Below are positions 1-8,679 of a DNA stretch of 27,456 bases, piece by piece. The notes under the pieces were generated by a model. It did not search any database. It was given only the letters and a program-made list of their open reading frames with translations, and was not told where the DNA came from. Numbering within the stretch: the stretch's first letter is position 1; every line of letters starts with the position of its first letter. Position numbers and translations under genes: made by a program. The DNA comes from Candidatus Shapirobacteria bacterium. GTDB lineage: Bacteria; Patescibacteriota; Microgenomatia; UBA12405. The stretch lies in contig VFLE01000214.1 of NCBI GenBank assembly GCA_009885205.1, forward strand, positions 1-27,456. The letters are read 5' to 3'.

Positions 1-1076
1 AAATAACATAAAATAAAAATAATATATATCCATTTTCTTTTAATCAACAACATCCACCACGAAAGCAAATAAGGAAATGACCAAAAGACAGCAAAAAAAT
101 ATTTAGCTATATTATTCACCAACCCTTCCCCAAACCTCAAAGTAAATTGAGCTATTACTGGCCACAATAAAATTTCTTGCCAATTCTGTGGTCCCCACCG
201 AGTATCCTTAAAACTAACTAGTGAATAAAAAGGGGATTTGAAAAAACTATTATACAAAAACGAAATCGGATTACCAGTATTGACGTATGATGCTCCAAAA
301 AATATAAATATTAACAATAAAAATAACAATATCCACAGCCAGCTAATTTCTTTTCTTTTTTGCCAAACCAAATACAAAAACAACGGCATTAACACTATCC
401 CCGCCGACTGCTTGATAATCATCGACAGCAATCCCACAATTACCCCCATCGTCCGATTACCTCTTCTAGTTACCAATTGATAAAACATCTCCATTCCCAA
501 AACCAGAGTCAAAAAATCAACCATAAAAGTGGTGTGGGTAGCCATCAAATGGGGTACAAAAAATATATACAAGAAAATAATATCCCACCATATTTTTTTG
601 TTTTTATTTTTTTCAACCGACTTTAATCGTAAATTAATCGAAGCATACCAACCAATCAACAATACCCCATTAATCAACAAACTTAACCTAAATCCAAAAA
701 TATTTAATAAAAGGGGATACCCCAACTGTGCCACAGGATATAGATATGTAGCAAAATCTAATGGCAAAAAATTAATTGCCTGCCAAATATTTCTCGCATA
801 TCCCCCAACATCTAAATGAAAAGCAAAATCATCATAAACCGGGTAATAAATCGGAAAACGACTCAACAATACTGTCCACAACGGTACTGTCCACCACCAA
901 TCAATCAAATTAAATTTAACCTGCTTATCATTGTTGTTTCTCCATAAAATACACCAAATTATTACCCAAAAAAACACTAATCCCGATTCAAAAAAAACAC
1001 TTTTGTTAAAAATAGAAATCCAGGCTAGCATTATTACTCCCGCCAGCAAAAAACTGATATATGTCAGTCTAAGCAT
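1..1076 (-). CDS. Partial GT-C-like multi-pass membrane protein (runs off left edge)
   Basis: Translating the minus strand from the ATG at 1076 gives an uninterrupted frame of about 358 codons that leaves the window before any stop, so the C-terminus is missing. The product is very hydrophobic, with many predicted membrane helices. After the first two helices comes a loop with an acidic pair (Asp82-Asp83 in YDDFAFH), where GT-C glycosyltransferases carry their catalytic Asp/Glu motif in the first extracytoplasmic loop. It starts 17 nt after the stop of the upstream gene on the same strand, itself a GT-C-like protein, so the two are probably co-transcribed. Likely role, by inference: transfer of a sugar from a polyprenyl-phosphate donor outside the membrane. 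The short plus-strand frames over this region are low-complexity antisense shadows. Confident that it is a gene, moderately confident of the class. Confidence 0.75.
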   Translation of the reverse strand, partial: MLRLTYISFLLAGVIMLAWISIFNKSVFFESGLVFFWVIIWCILWRNNNDKQVKFNLIDWWWTVPLWTVLLSRFPIYYPVYDDFAFHLDVGGYARNIWQAINFLPLDFATYLYPVAQLGYPLLLNIFGFRLSLLINGVLLIGWYASINLRLKSVEKNKNKKIWWDIIFLYIFFVPHLMATHTTFMVDFLTLVLGMEMFYQLVTRRGNRTMGVIVGLLSMIIKQSAGIVLMPLFLYLVWQKRKEISWLWILLFLLLIFIFFGASYVNTGNPISFLYNSFFKSPFYSLVSFKDTRWGPQNWQEILLWPVIAQFTLRFGEGLVNNIAKYFFAVFWSFPYLLSWWMLLIKRKWIYIIFILCY

Positions 1077-1093
1077 ATATTGTCCTCATAATA

Positions 1094-2722
1094 TCATTTT
1101 ATCTTACTTATCCTTCTAATCACAACAATATCACCACCAACCAAAATTGGATGATCTACATCATACCCACTATCCTTCATTCTCAATGACAAATAATCGT
1201 CAATTTTTTTAGTCTCCTCCACTCCCAAATAAGAAAATATTCCATAGTATTTTGGTGGTTTAGACTTTATGTCTCTTACCCACACCACCACATAGTCAGC
1301 ATCATCCATCCCAAGTGGATAATAATATATCTTTCTATTTCCATAAAGTGGTGGAAACAAGTATTCAGGCGCAGAAACTATTGACCCTTCCGGAATCGAA
1401 TCTCTTAATTTTTGATGAATAGTCAAAGTTTGCACCAAACCACTACTTTCTTTTCGTGAATCAGATAACTCATTTACAGCATAAAATATAATATTATTTC
1501 GTAACATTGATTTTTTAAATGTCAATTTATCTAAACTATCAACATAAGGATATATGGCCGCATAAAATATCGCCCCGACTACCACTATCAAAGAAAGTAC
1601 CCACCAATTACTCTTAAGTTTTTTCAATAAATTAACATAACCATCAGAAATTGCAAAAACTAAAAATGGAAAATACATTGAATGATAATGAGTTGACCAA
1701 CCAGTCTTCTCTGCTCCACCCACACTACCAAATACATTTGGTAACATCATAACCATTGCAATTAACATCCACTTCCACGACCAAATGCCCAGTAGTAACA
1801 CCGGTATATTAAAGAACAAAAATACCAACAAATTATCAAAAAAGACAGAATTGGTTCTAATCGTAGCATAAAAACCAATAATTCGATCCCAATTCAAAAA
1901 CGACGAATAATAACTATTATTGATATATATCTTAGTGATATAAAAAAAATAACATATCAACAAAATCGCTAAACTTAGTTGCCAAAATCTTCGTTTCCGA
2001 TCCAGCGAACCCCAATTCAAAACCGTATATCCAATCAAAAAAATTGCCGTTATCATCCAAATTCTCTCAATCATAGTCAGCAACAGTAATAGTAATACTA
2101 TTTGATGCCACAACTTTACCTTCTTATTAACTACCACCAAAATCAATAAAAAACCAAGTGTCAAGAAAAGTTTATCGGTGTAGAACTGACCCCTGATCGA
2201 GTAATTCCACACTGGATGTGCCATTACCAACAAACATAGTGGTAAAGAACGCACTATAGACAATTTACTCTTTCTTAAAAACCAATAAACTAAAACTATC
2301 AGTCCAACATAAGACGATGCCGTCATAATACTCCACAACCAATCGGCAGATATTATCTTTGTTAAAAAAGAAATTAAAAAATAAAAAAGAATAAAATGCC
2401 ATTTCAAAATGTCTCGATAAATAAAATCCTTACTGTAATAATCTGTTGCTGGTAAACTTACATTCTTAAAATCTTCCACTTTTTTAACAACAAAAGCTTG
2501 AATCATTATATAATCCAAAATAGTTCCACTTATTGGACTGACAACCTCACCATATTTAGCCACATTATCAGTAATGTCAACTTGTATGGCATCATCACCT
2601 TGCCCTCTTTGCCATCTCAACTGTGACCAAAACACCAGTATCACCAATAGTACCGCAGCAAAAATAACTACTACTACTTTTTCCCACCGTTTCATTTTAA
2701 AATAATAACATAGTCTATCCAT
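1094..2722 (-). CDS. GT-C-like integral membrane protein
   Basis: A protein of about 542 residues with an N-terminal helix (KRWEKVVVVIF...), an acidic extracytoplasmic segment (GDDAIQVDITDN), then roughly ten more hydrophobic segments and a soluble C-terminal domain of about 140 residues. This layout matches uncharacterised GT-C/PMT-like sugar transferases, but I see no diagnostic motif and cannot name a substrate. I chose the ATG at 2722 rather than the TTG at 2737 because AGGTG (2726-2730 on the minus strand) sits just before it, although the spacing is short (3 nt). An alternative is the ATG at 2695 (MKRWEKV). It stops 17 nt before the next GT-C-like gene. It is probably part of a lipid-linked sugar pathway with the polyprenyl-phosphate glycosyltransferase at 3484-4155. 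Confidence 0.75.
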   Translation of the reverse strand: MDRLCYYFKMKRWEKVVVVIFAAVLLVILVFWSQLRWQRGQGDDAIQVDITDNVAKYGEVVSPISGTILDYIMIQAFVVKKVEDFKNVSLPATDYYSKDFIYRDILKWHFILFYFLISFLTKIISADWLWSIMTASSYVGLIVLVYWFLRKSKLSIVRSLPLCLLVMAHPVWNYSIRGQFYTDKLFLTLGFLLILVVVNKKVKLWHQIVLLLLLLTMIERIWMITAIFLIGYTVLNWGSLDRKRRFWQLSLAILLICYFFYITKIYINNSYYSSFLNWDRIIGFYATIRTNSVFFDNLLVFLFFNIPVLLLGIWSWKWMLIAMVMMLPNVFGSVGGAEKTGWSTHYHSMYFPFLVFAISDGYVNLLKKLKSNWWVLSLIVVVGAIFYAAIYPYVDSLDKLTFKKSMLRNNIIFYAVNELSDSRKESSGLVQTLTIHQKLRDSIPEGSIVSAPEYLFPPLYGNRKIYYYPLGMDDADYVVVWVRDIKSKPPKYYGIFSYLGVEETKKIDDYLSLRMKDSGYDVDHPILVGGDIVVIRRISKIK

Positions 2723-2851
2723 CTTCACCTCAATCAATTACGACATCACCTTTATCCATAAAAACAATCCTCATTATTTCACAACATTATTATCTTGATT
2801 GTTACGACTCACTGTTCACGACAAAACTGTTCCGTTTTTTTTCAAATAAAT

Positions 2852-3487
2852 TCATTTCTCCGCCACAAACAAGTGGTTTAGACCCCACTGTGTCCAAAAA
2901 TACTTCTTAACAACTTTTCCGTAACCTGTTTTTACCAACAAGCCTCTTATCTCATCATCTACAAGATAATACTTTTCATCATGATCCATTCCTCTCTCTC
3001 CATCAACATCGAATTTTGTTTTCAGTAGTTTGTCATAAAACCAAACTAATTTATGTACTGCAACTTCAGCTACTGGGTTACCCATAGTTACAATCAATTT
3101 TCCTCCTTTTTTAAGAATACGACATAATTCAGATAATTCTTTAACTCGTATTCTTTTTGGTATATGATTTATGTTAGCAATTAAAGTAATAGTATCAAAT
3201 TCTTCGTTCTTATACGGCAATTTAGTCATATCTAAAAATATATCTTTCTTCGTTAAACCGTCATACATAAAAACATCAATCCCTACCCCATGATCTACAA
3301 ACTCATTAATAAACCGATTATTTCTTCCGCAACCCACATCTAGACATCTACCCGTTACTTCTTTTGACACATAATCATATCTTTCCGTCTGCAATGAAGA
3401 CAATCCATATTTATCAACTTCAAACAATGTCACTGCTCTAAAAGGAAAAAATATCATATCTTTAAATTTTTGCCAACTACTTCTCAT
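2852..3487 (-). CDS. Class I SAM-dependent methyltransferase (Methyltransf_11-like)
   Basis: A 211-residue protein. Around residue 50 it has LDVGCGRNNRF, the glycine-rich motif I of Rossmann-fold methyltransferases, followed by an acidic strand end (GIDVF) for the SAM ribose. Further on comes RILKKGGKLIVTM, typical of the post-motif III strand in the Methyltransf_11 family. A short hydrophobic N-terminal stretch (MIFFPFRAV) may contact the membrane. The start ATG overlaps the stop of the upstream GT2 gene by 4 nt, so the two are translationally coupled. By context it may methylate a surface sugar or lipid carrier; the substrate cannot be read from sequence. Confidence 0.85.
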   Translation of the reverse strand: MRSSWQKFKDMIFFPFRAVTLFEVDKYGLSSLQTERYDYVSKEVTGRCLDVGCGRNNRFINEFVDHGVGIDVFMYDGLTKKDIFLDMTKLPYKNEEFDTITLIANINHIPKRIRVKELSELCRILKKGGKLIVTMGNPVAEVAVHKLVWFYDKLLKTKFDVDGERGMDHDEKYYLVDDEIRGLLVKTGYGKVVKKYFWTQWGLNHLFVAEK

Positions 3488-4155
3488 ACTTCAAAATACC
3501 AAATAGGTAACTTAAGTAGTATTAATATTGCATCCCATAAACTAATTCCATGTTTCTTTCCCAAATATATTGTTTCAATCTTAATCTCCTTAAATGGGAT
3601 CTGTCTTCTGCCAACCTTAGCCGCCATTTCCGTTTCTATTCCATAGCGGTTTGAAGACCACAATATTTTCCCGTAAACTTTTCTTTTAAAACCTAGAAAA
3701 CCGCAAAAAAGATCCCTTTTTTTAATACCAAACATCAATCTAATCAGTCTTAATGTCAAAATATTAAACAGCCTCCTCATAAATGGCATTTTATTGTCAA
3801 TTTCTCGATATCCAAAAACAATCTCGTTTGTTTTCAAGGACTTCTCAAATTCTATTAACATTCTCGGGTCATGTTGGCCATCAGCATCAATAAAAATCAC
3901 CGCCTGGGCTCCCTGTCGCCATGATTCTTCAGCGCCAGTTCGCATCGCCGCTCCTTTACCATAATTAACCTCATGATTCATTAAGGTTACTTTCTCGTTC
4001 TTAGAAAAGTTTTTCTTCAACAATTCCATCGTACTGTCAGTTGAACCGTCATTTACCACCACCACTTGTCTATCACTAAACCGTAAAATTCCATTTACAG
4101 TTTCTACGGACCTCTTGTTATCATTATAGACAGGCATCACAATAAATATTTTCAT
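3484..4155 (-). CDS. Family 2 glycosyltransferase, DPM1/polyprenyl-phosphate type
   Basis: A 223-residue GT-A fold transferase. The N-terminus MKIFIVMPVYND is the usual first strand. VVNDGSTDST is the nucleotide-binding loop, and FIDADGQHDP is the metal-binding DxD motif characteristic of dolichyl/polyprenyl-phosphate mannosyl- and glucosyltransferases. No C-terminal membrane helices of the GtrB type are present; the C-terminus is only mildly hydrophobic. The ATG at 4155 is preferred over the GTG at 4170 because the family begins at this strand. It overlaps the downstream methyltransferase by 4 nt and is divergent from the ALG5-like gene at 4210. Likely role: loading a nucleotide sugar onto a polyprenyl phosphate that the neighbouring GT-C proteins then use. 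The sugar is unknown. Confidence 0.88.
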   Translation of the reverse strand: MKIFIVMPVYNDNKRSVETVNGILRFSDRQVVVVNDGSTDSTMELLKKNFSKNEKVTLMNHEVNYGKGAAMRTGAEESWRQGAQAVIFIDADGQHDPRMLIEFEKSLKTNEIVFGYREIDNKMPFMRRLFNILTLRLIRLMFGIKKRDLFCGFLGFKRKVYGKILWSSNRYGIETEMAAKVGRRQIPFKEIKIETIYLGKKHGISLWDAILILLKLPIWYFEV

Positions 4156-4193
4156 AATCTCACTTAACACTATAAACTATCGTTCAAATAATG

Positions 4194-4199
4194 TAAATT
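4194..4199 (+). promoter_or_regulatory. Candidate -10 box (TG+TAAATT) for the ALG5-like gene
   Basis: TAAATT immediately preceded by TG lies 10 nt before the ATG at 4210, in the 54-nt divergent spacer. It resembles the better -10 boxes elsewhere in this window but is weaker, and no clear -35 is seen. The spacer is very AT-rich, so chance is possible. Confidence 0.3.
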
Positions 4200-4209
4200 A
4201 TTATTTATA

Positions 4210-4944
4210 ATGAATATACAAAAACCAATTACTGTTTCCATAGTCATAACCACTTATAACGAAGAATCAAAAATTGGACAAGATATTGAGGCTATCAAAG
4301 AATTTATTGATGAATTCAAAAAACCCGTCGAATTAATCATTACTTACGATCGAAGTACCGATAGGACGGTTGAAATTATCAAAACCAAACAAAAAAAATA
4401 TCCCTGGGTTAAACTAATTCACATAAAGGGCAAGGTTTTTGGAAAAGGTATTGGCTTAAAAACCGGAATAGAAGCTGCTATCGGAAAATACATTATGTTT
4501 ACCGATGCTGGTCTATGTGTACCGTATAAATATACAATTGATGGTATTAATAAACTAAAAGACGGTTACGATTGTGCTCTAGCCACTAGAGCCAGTAAAA
4601 AAAGCTCGATTACTAAAAAACAACCACTATATCGACAAATTGGCTCAAGAATTTTTAGTCTAATTATTCGAAACCTATTGGGAATACCCCGAAATATCAA
4701 AGACACTCAATGTGGTTTTAAAATTTACAAAAATGAAGTCGCCAAGAAATTATTTGGAGAACTTCAAACTAATGGCTTTATGTTTGACACAGAAATAATT
4801 CTTCGTGCTAAAAAAGCCAAATATAAAATGGCTACCTTTCCAGTCGAGTGGAAAAGCGATGATGACACTAAATTTAAACCAATCTCCGGCTCTCTGACAA
4901 TCATCAAAGACCTAATAAACATGAAATTGAGATACAATCTTTAG
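4210..4944 (+). CDS. Family 2 glycosyltransferase, dolichyl/polyprenyl-phosphate glucosyltransferase (ALG5)-like
   Basis: A 244-residue GT2. The opening VSIVITTYNEESKI and the later QCGFKIYKNEVAKKLF segment (about residues 164-179) are characteristic of the DPG-synthase/ALG5 subgroup, as is the FMFDTEIILRAKK acceptor region. Two usual motifs are altered: the loop normally reading DDGSxDxT is YDRSTDRT (residues 46-53), and the DxD metal site appears as DAG (99-101, FTDAGLCVP). Position 101 should be the second metal-binding Asp, so metal binding or donor preference may differ. The gene is transcribed away from the 3484 operon and its stop overlaps that of the convergent methyltransferase by 3 nt. 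Likely function: transfer of a sugar onto polyprenyl phosphate. Confidence 0.85.
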   Translation: MNIQKPITVSIVITTYNEESKIGQDIEAIKEFIDEFKKPVELIITYDRSTDRTVEIIKTKQKKYPWVKLIHIKGKVFGKGIGLKTGIEAAIGKYIMFTDAGLCVPYKYTIDGINKLKDGYDCALATRASKKSSITKKQPLYRQIGSRIFSLIIRNLLGIPRNIKDTQCGFKIYKNEVAKKLFGELQTNGFMFDTEIILRAKKAKYKMATFPVEWKSDDDTKFKPISGSLTIIKDLINMKLRYNL

Positions 4945-5654
4945 ATCTTTTTCCCTAAAAATAACACACTCGTCCCCAAAACAGGTTCTATTCTTTTTTC
5001 AATTTGTAAAATAAAATTTAACAACATATTATTATTTGATTTAGCCACTGGATAACTTTTTTTGATAAATTTACTAACCATCAATGCCACAGGTATCAAA
5101 AAAAATCCAAAATATCTTAGTTTTTTAACCGCTACATTTTTAGGTACTATTTTTCTAAAACTTTCAAGTGAATATCTCCGATAATGCCCCAACTTTACAT
5201 CATGAAAACCAAATAAATACTGTCCCGCTGGAATTGTACAAATCACCATACCTCCAACTTTTACATGCAAAACCAAACTCTTAAAAGCAAATTTATCATC
5301 TTCTATATGTTCCAATACGTCAGTAGCCATTACTACATCGTAAGACTTGTTATCACTAAATTTTTCAATACTCGATATCTCAAATCGCAAATTCTTATAA
5401 CCCAACTTTTCTCTGTTTTTCTTGGCCAACTCAATGTAATCAGTATCCATATCTATCCCCACCACCTCGTAACCATGACTAGCTAATATAAATGAAAATT
5501 CCCCAGATCCACAGCCAGCATTCAAAATTGTTTTGACTTTTTCTTTTTTCAACCATTCCAATATTACCTCATACTTTGCCTTAGCATAGGGATCTTGAGA
5601 CCTAATCAACAAATCATCATACTGATACTTATTTACTAACTTACTTTTATTCAT
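4941..5654 (-). CDS. Class I SAM-dependent methyltransferase (UbiG/Methyltransf_23-like)
   Basis: A 237-residue protein with motif I LNAGCGSGEFSF (about residues 40-51), the acidic GIDMD, then ATDVLEHIEDD, the motif II signature with the DVLEH sequence common to UbiG and Methyltransf_23 enzymes. A GHYRRYSLESF segment follows, seen in many surface-sugar-cluster methyltransferases. A hydrophobic helix near residues 185-200 (FFLIPVALMV) may associate with the membrane. The ATG at 5654 lies 6 nt after an extended -10 box (5661-5669), so the gene probably has its own leaderless transcript although it follows the transaldolase-like gene by 15 nt. Its end overlaps the convergent GT2 by a few bases. 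Substrate unknown. Confidence 0.87.
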   Translation of the reverse strand: MNKSKLVNKYQYDDLLIRSQDPYAKAKYEVILEWLKKEKVKTILNAGCGSGEFSFILASHGYEVVGIDMDTDYIELAKKNREKLGYKNLRFEISSIEKFSDNKSYDVVMATDVLEHIEDDKFAFKSLVLHVKVGGMVICTIPAGQYLFGFHDVKLGHYRRYSLESFRKIVPKNVAVKKLRYFGFFLIPVALMVSKFIKKSYPVAKSNNNMLLNFILQIEKRIEPVLGTSVLFLGKKI

Positions 5655-5660
5655 ACAAAC

Positions 5661-5669
5661 AGAATAACA
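5661..5669 (-). promoter_or_regulatory. Extended -10 promoter (TGTTATTCT) for the methyltransferase
   Basis: On the minus strand TG-T-TATTCT is followed by 6 nt and then the ATG at 5654. This spacing puts the predicted transcription start at or next to the start codon, implying a leaderless mRNA. The element lies between the stop of the upstream transaldolase-like gene and this start. No Shine-Dalgarno is present. Confidence 0.6.
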
Positions 5670-6413
5670 TTATTTTCCCATATCCAACCACGCCTGATCA
5701 AAATCGACCACCGTTTTACTGGTCATTGCATCAGTTAGCATTGCTTCTAAAACATTTGGAGTGATGGTCACAATGTGTGCACCCGAAGCTAAGGCCTCAC
5801 CTGCTTGACGTACAGAACGAATACTCCCAATAATAATCTTTGGATTTTGCCAACCATTACACTCCAATAAATCCAAAGTTGCTCTAACAATTTTAGCTGG
5901 GTGAGAATTAATATCATGGTCAACTCCTAACAGCTTATCCTCTGTTTCCAACCTAGCCACTCGACTATCTAAGCTTCTTGCCCAAAACAAGCTAATGTAT
6001 GAGTCATCAAAACCATGTGTCGCCTCAGCTGCTATTCGCATTTGTTCATAAGTCATCATAACCGTGACATTAACCGGGATTTGTTCTTTTTGTAAACCAG
6101 CAATTACTTCCAATGATTTTAAAGATCCAGGAATTATGGGGACTTTTACTACTACTTTTTCATCAATTGCCCTCAGGCGTCTTGCCTCGGACAACATTTC
6201 CGCCACCGATGCTTCGCTCGAAGTCAATTCAACTGAAACCGTTCCGGGTGATACCTCACACATTTTTTTGACCTGAGCATCTAGTTCACTAGCCTTAACC
6301 CCATCCTTCATCATAATCATTTGATTGCTAGTCGTTCCTGTCGTAATTCCCAACACGCCCCATTTTTCGATCTCTTCAACATTTGAGCTATCCAAAAATA
6401 TTTGTCTTTTCAT
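5670..6413 (-). CDS. Transaldolase / fructose-6-phosphate aldolase family enzyme
   Basis: A 247-residue class I aldolase of the transaldolase fold. FLDSSNVEEI (residues 6-15) matches the FLDtAnieEI opening of the FSA/TalC subfamily, with Asp8 the conserved acid. VVVKVPII places the Schiff-base lysine at Lys90. VNVTVMMTYEQ (114-124) matches the NvTlvFs.eQ strand, and FWARSLD matches the VGRi.D motif. The usual TTNP is replaced by TSNQ (28-31). The ATG at 6413 is chosen over the TTG at 6419 because a TATAAT box ends 7 nt upstream. It is slightly longer than E. coli FsaA (about 220 residues). Placed beside a GDP-heptose cluster, it could make sedoheptulose 7-phosphate; that substrate is inferred, and another aldol reaction is possible. 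Confidence 0.85.
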   Translation of the reverse strand: MKRQIFLDSSNVEEIEKWGVLGITTGTTSNQMIMMKDGVKASELDAQVKKMCEVSPGTVSVELTSSEASVAEMLSEARRLRAIDEKVVVKVPIIPGSLKSLEVIAGLQKEQIPVNVTVMMTYEQMRIAAEATHGFDDSYISLFWARSLDSRVARLETEDKLLGVDHDINSHPAKIVRATLDLLECNGWQNPKIIIGSIRSVRQAGEALASGAHIVTITPNVLEAMLTDAMTSKTVVDFDQAWLDMGK

Positions 6414-6420
6414 ATTCAAA

Positions 6421-6428
6421 ATTATACA
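6421..6428 (-). promoter_or_regulatory. -10 promoter (TG+TATAAT) for the transaldolase-like gene
   Basis: A perfect TATAAT on the minus strand, directly preceded by TG, ends 7 nt before the ATG at 6413. It sits in the 16-nt gap after the small transporter gene. This favours the ATG over the upstream TTG and suggests a leaderless transcript independent of the upstream operon. Confidence 0.6.
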
Positions 6429-6429
6429 T

Positions 6430-6765
6430 CTATCTAGTTACTAAAACTACGCCAAATAAAATCGAAATCACCCCAGCAATCTTTACCCCAGTTATAGGCT
6501 CTTTAAACAATAAATATGATGCTACCATAATAAAAACATAAGCCAAACTCATAATTGGTGCGGCTACACTCAACTGAATTTTGTTTAAAATAAATATCCA
6601 TAAAATAAATCCTAAACCAAACAAACCCAAACCAAAAATTAAAAACCAATTAGTCAAGAACTTAAAATTTATACCATCAACTTTACCTGCACCAATTTTA
6701 ATTAAAATGTTTGAACAAGTATTCATCAATGCCAACAGCACTACTAGTAAATAATATTTATTCAC
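6430..6765 (-). CDS. Small four-helix SMR/DMT-family membrane protein (ArnE/ArnF-like)
   Basis: A 111-residue protein made almost entirely of four hydrophobic helices, the size and topology of EmrE-type small multidrug resistance proteins and of the ArnE/ArnF flippase subunits. EmrE Glu14, essential for drug/proton exchange, has no counterpart: the first helix reads LLALMNTCSN. That fits the ArnE-like branch, which flips undecaprenyl-phosphate sugars. The family is usually dimeric. The GTG start overlaps the upstream epimerase stop (GTGA). In this context it may flip a lipid-linked sugar or transport a precursor; the function is inferred from fold and neighbours. Confidence 0.8.
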   Translation of the reverse strand: MNKYYLLVVLLALMNTCSNILIKIGAGKVDGINFKFLTNWFLIFGLGLFGLGFILWIFILNKIQLSVAAPIMSLAYVFIMVASYLLFKEPITGVKIAGVISILFGVVLVTR

Positions 6766-7703
6766 AGTGTTACATTATCCAAAATATATTTTGCTGTTTT
6801 TTTGATTCCATCCTCTATTGACATTGTTAGTTTCCATCCAATTGATTTCAATTTATCATTTGCCAGGTGGACAAATTCATTATCACCCTTCCAGTTACTG
6901 GTTTTACCCAACCAATTTTTATTAACATTTTTGTACCCTCCCGCTTCTATAATCCAATCGACAATCTTCTCCACTGTCGTCACTTCATCATGGCCAATGT
7001 TATATAAATTAAACTGATCATTTGACTCCGCAATTACTTTAAAAATTGCTTCAACTCCATCTTTGACATACAATGACGATTTTCGTGGTGTTCCGTCAGA
7101 ATACAACTCTAAACCTGTTGAATTATTCTTTAATTTTTTCAACACATCAAATACGATTCCGTGAGTATATCGCTCACCCGTAAACGATACAAATCGAAAA
7201 ATATATGACCGCATACCATAATAAGACGCATATGTTCGAATATATGATTCACATGCCGCTTTAGTTGCCCCATACAATGATGTTGGTTCAAAAGGATATG
7301 TTTCAGGAGTCGGATGAATCGTCGCATCACCATACACCGACGAGGTTGAAGAAAACATAATATTTTTTACTCCATTTTTGCACATTGCTTCTAGCACATT
7401 TTGAGTCATTTCCAAATTTTGTTCATGATCAATCAAGTGATCATTTAAACCCGATCTAACATCAGCATGCGCCGCCAAATGGTAGACAAAATTAATTTCT
7501 TTCATTGTCTCATTTAACATATTTACGTCTTTTAAATCAGCTATAACCAATTTAAAATTTCTATCACCAAAATGGTGTTTTACAAATTCTTCCTTACCTG
7601 TCGACAAATTATCATAAACCACCACCTTATTTCCTTCCACTAACAATCTATCAACTATATGACTACCAATAAAACCAGCTCCACCGGTTACTAAACACTT
7701 CAT
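6762..7703 (-). CDS. NAD-dependent epimerase/dehydratase (extended SDR, GalE-like)
   Basis: A 313-residue extended SDR. VTGGAGFIGSH (residues 5-15) is the NAD-binding GxxGxxG. Ser121/Ser122 in FSSTSSVYGD and Tyr144-x3-Lys148 (SLYGATK) form the catalytic triad. Length and motifs match the UDP-glucose 4-epimerase/dTDP-glucose 4,6-dehydratase superfamily, the closest match being GalE-like epimerases acting on nucleotide sugars. It is translationally coupled at both ends: the start overlaps the upstream Gfo/Idh stop by 4 nt and the stop overlaps the small transporter start. The exact sugar and epimerised carbon cannot be told from sequence. By position it belongs to the sugar-modifying module at 6430-10792. 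Confidence 0.9.
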   Translation of the reverse strand: MKCLVTGGAGFIGSHIVDRLLVEGNKVVVYDNLSTGKEEFVKHHFGDRNFKLVIADLKDVNMLNETMKEINFVYHLAAHADVRSGLNDHLIDHEQNLEMTQNVLEAMCKNGVKNIMFSSTSSVYGDATIHPTPETYPFEPTSLYGATKAACESYIRTYASYYGMRSYIFRFVSFTGERYTHGIVFDVLKKLKNNSTGLELYSDGTPRKSSLYVKDGVEAIFKVIAESNDQFNLYNIGHDEVTTVEKIVDWIIEAGGYKNVNKNWLGKTSNWKGDNEFVHLANDKLKSIGWKLTMSIEDGIKKTAKYILDNVTL

Positions 7704-8677
7704 TTGTTATTTATACTGTAAATCTTATCAATAATATAGTGCACATACCTTGCATCGTTAAGTGCAGCAGGGGAGTAGTCTTTGTTTTTTATTCTGTCAA
7801 AAAATATTTTATTTTCTATATTCCATGATAAATCTTCTTCAGGAAACTGAAATTCCTCAACCTCCGGAGGACCCATTTCTGGTTTCATTTTATACAATGT
7901 CAAATGTTCTTTTCCATAACTTCGTCCCAAACCATCAATCTGAATCTTGGCATTTTTAAGCATTATTTCAAAACAAAAAACATTCTTCCATTCAACACAA
8001 GTCACCGATAATTGAGCAATTAGACCTGCATCATTTTTTAGAGTAAAAAAAGCCACATCTTCCAAAGGAGTATTCCAAAATATAGTCCCTGTAAAACCTG
8101 ACACCTCATCCATCGGACATCCAAAATAATTTACCAAATCAATTAAATGTGGACCCTGATCAATCAGCTCACCACCACCCGAAATTTCCTGTATAAATCG
8201 CCATTCTTTTTCATAACCCAAACGTGCCCCATGTCCATATTTAGCCCGTATAAACATAATTTCCCCAAACTGTTTAGAATCAATTAATTCTTTGGCTTTT
8301 AAAATACCGGGGTGATATCGATGATTATAACCAAAAGCAACCACCACTGGATTTTTATTATATTCTGAAATCAATTCTTCAAACTCGGCTAAATTTCTTG
8401 CCCCAGGTTTTTCCAACAATACATGCTTACCATTTTTTATCGCTTCTTTTCCAATGGGCACTAACCAATTATGGGTTGTAGCAATAATTATTGCCTCAAT
8501 CGTTGGGTCAGTAACCACATTCTCCCACCTTGGTTCATAGTGGCAACTAAAATCAATCGCAAATTGTTCCCCTCTGGCAACGTCAACGTCACAAATTACT
8601 GTTACTTTTATGTTCCCAGATAAATTCATTGCCCGCTTTCTACCAATCAACCCCGCTCCAATTATGGCAATATTCAT
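7700..8677 (-). CDS. Gfo/Idh/MocA family oxidoreductase
   Basis: A 325-residue two-domain oxidoreductase. The ATG at 8677 is chosen because it begins directly with the Rossmann strand NIAIIGAGLIG (GxGxxG at residues 7-12); the longer frame from 8722 would add 15 unlikely residues overlapping the upstream gene. LLEKPGA (87-93) contains the EKP motif whose lysine is catalytic, and GGGELIDQGPHLID (167-180) is the second signature, with Asp173 and His177. These enzymes oxidise or reduce one sugar carbon with NAD(P), often on UDP- or GDP-sugars (WlbA, KijD10 types). It starts 2 nt after the dehydrogenase-like gene and overlaps the epimerase by 4 nt, so the three are probably made together. Confidence 0.88.
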   Translation of the reverse strand: MNIAIIGAGLIGRKRAMNLSGNIKVTVICDVDVARGEQFAIDFSCHYEPRWENVVTDPTIEAIIIATTHNWLVPIGKEAIKNGKHVLLEKPGARNLAEFEELISEYNKNPVVVAFGYNHRYHPGILKAKELIDSKQFGEIMFIRAKYGHGARLGYEKEWRFIQEISGGGELIDQGPHLIDLVNYFGCPMDEVSGFTGTIFWNTPLEDVAFFTLKNDAGLIAQLSVTCVEWKNVFCFEIMLKNAKIQIDGLGRSYGKEHLTLYKMKPEMGPPEVEEFQFPEEDLSWNIENKIFFDRIKNKDYSPAALNDARYVHYIIDKIYSINNK

Positions 8678-8679
8678 AA

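Noticed and set aside
238..1119. Three short plus-strand open frames at 238-480, 529-819 and 931-1119
   Set aside because: They are Asn/Lys/Ile-rich antisense frames. The minus strand has one continuous membrane-protein frame across the whole stretch.
2730..2759. A 9-codon minus-strand ORF with a GAGGA site ahead of the GT-C-like gene
   Set aside because: Possible leader peptide, but too short and without recognisable features to separate from chance.
2738..2851. 114-nt intergenic stretch with two GAACAGT copies and a T8 run
   Set aside because: No convincing hairpin or promoter; the repeats are short and I cannot support a function.
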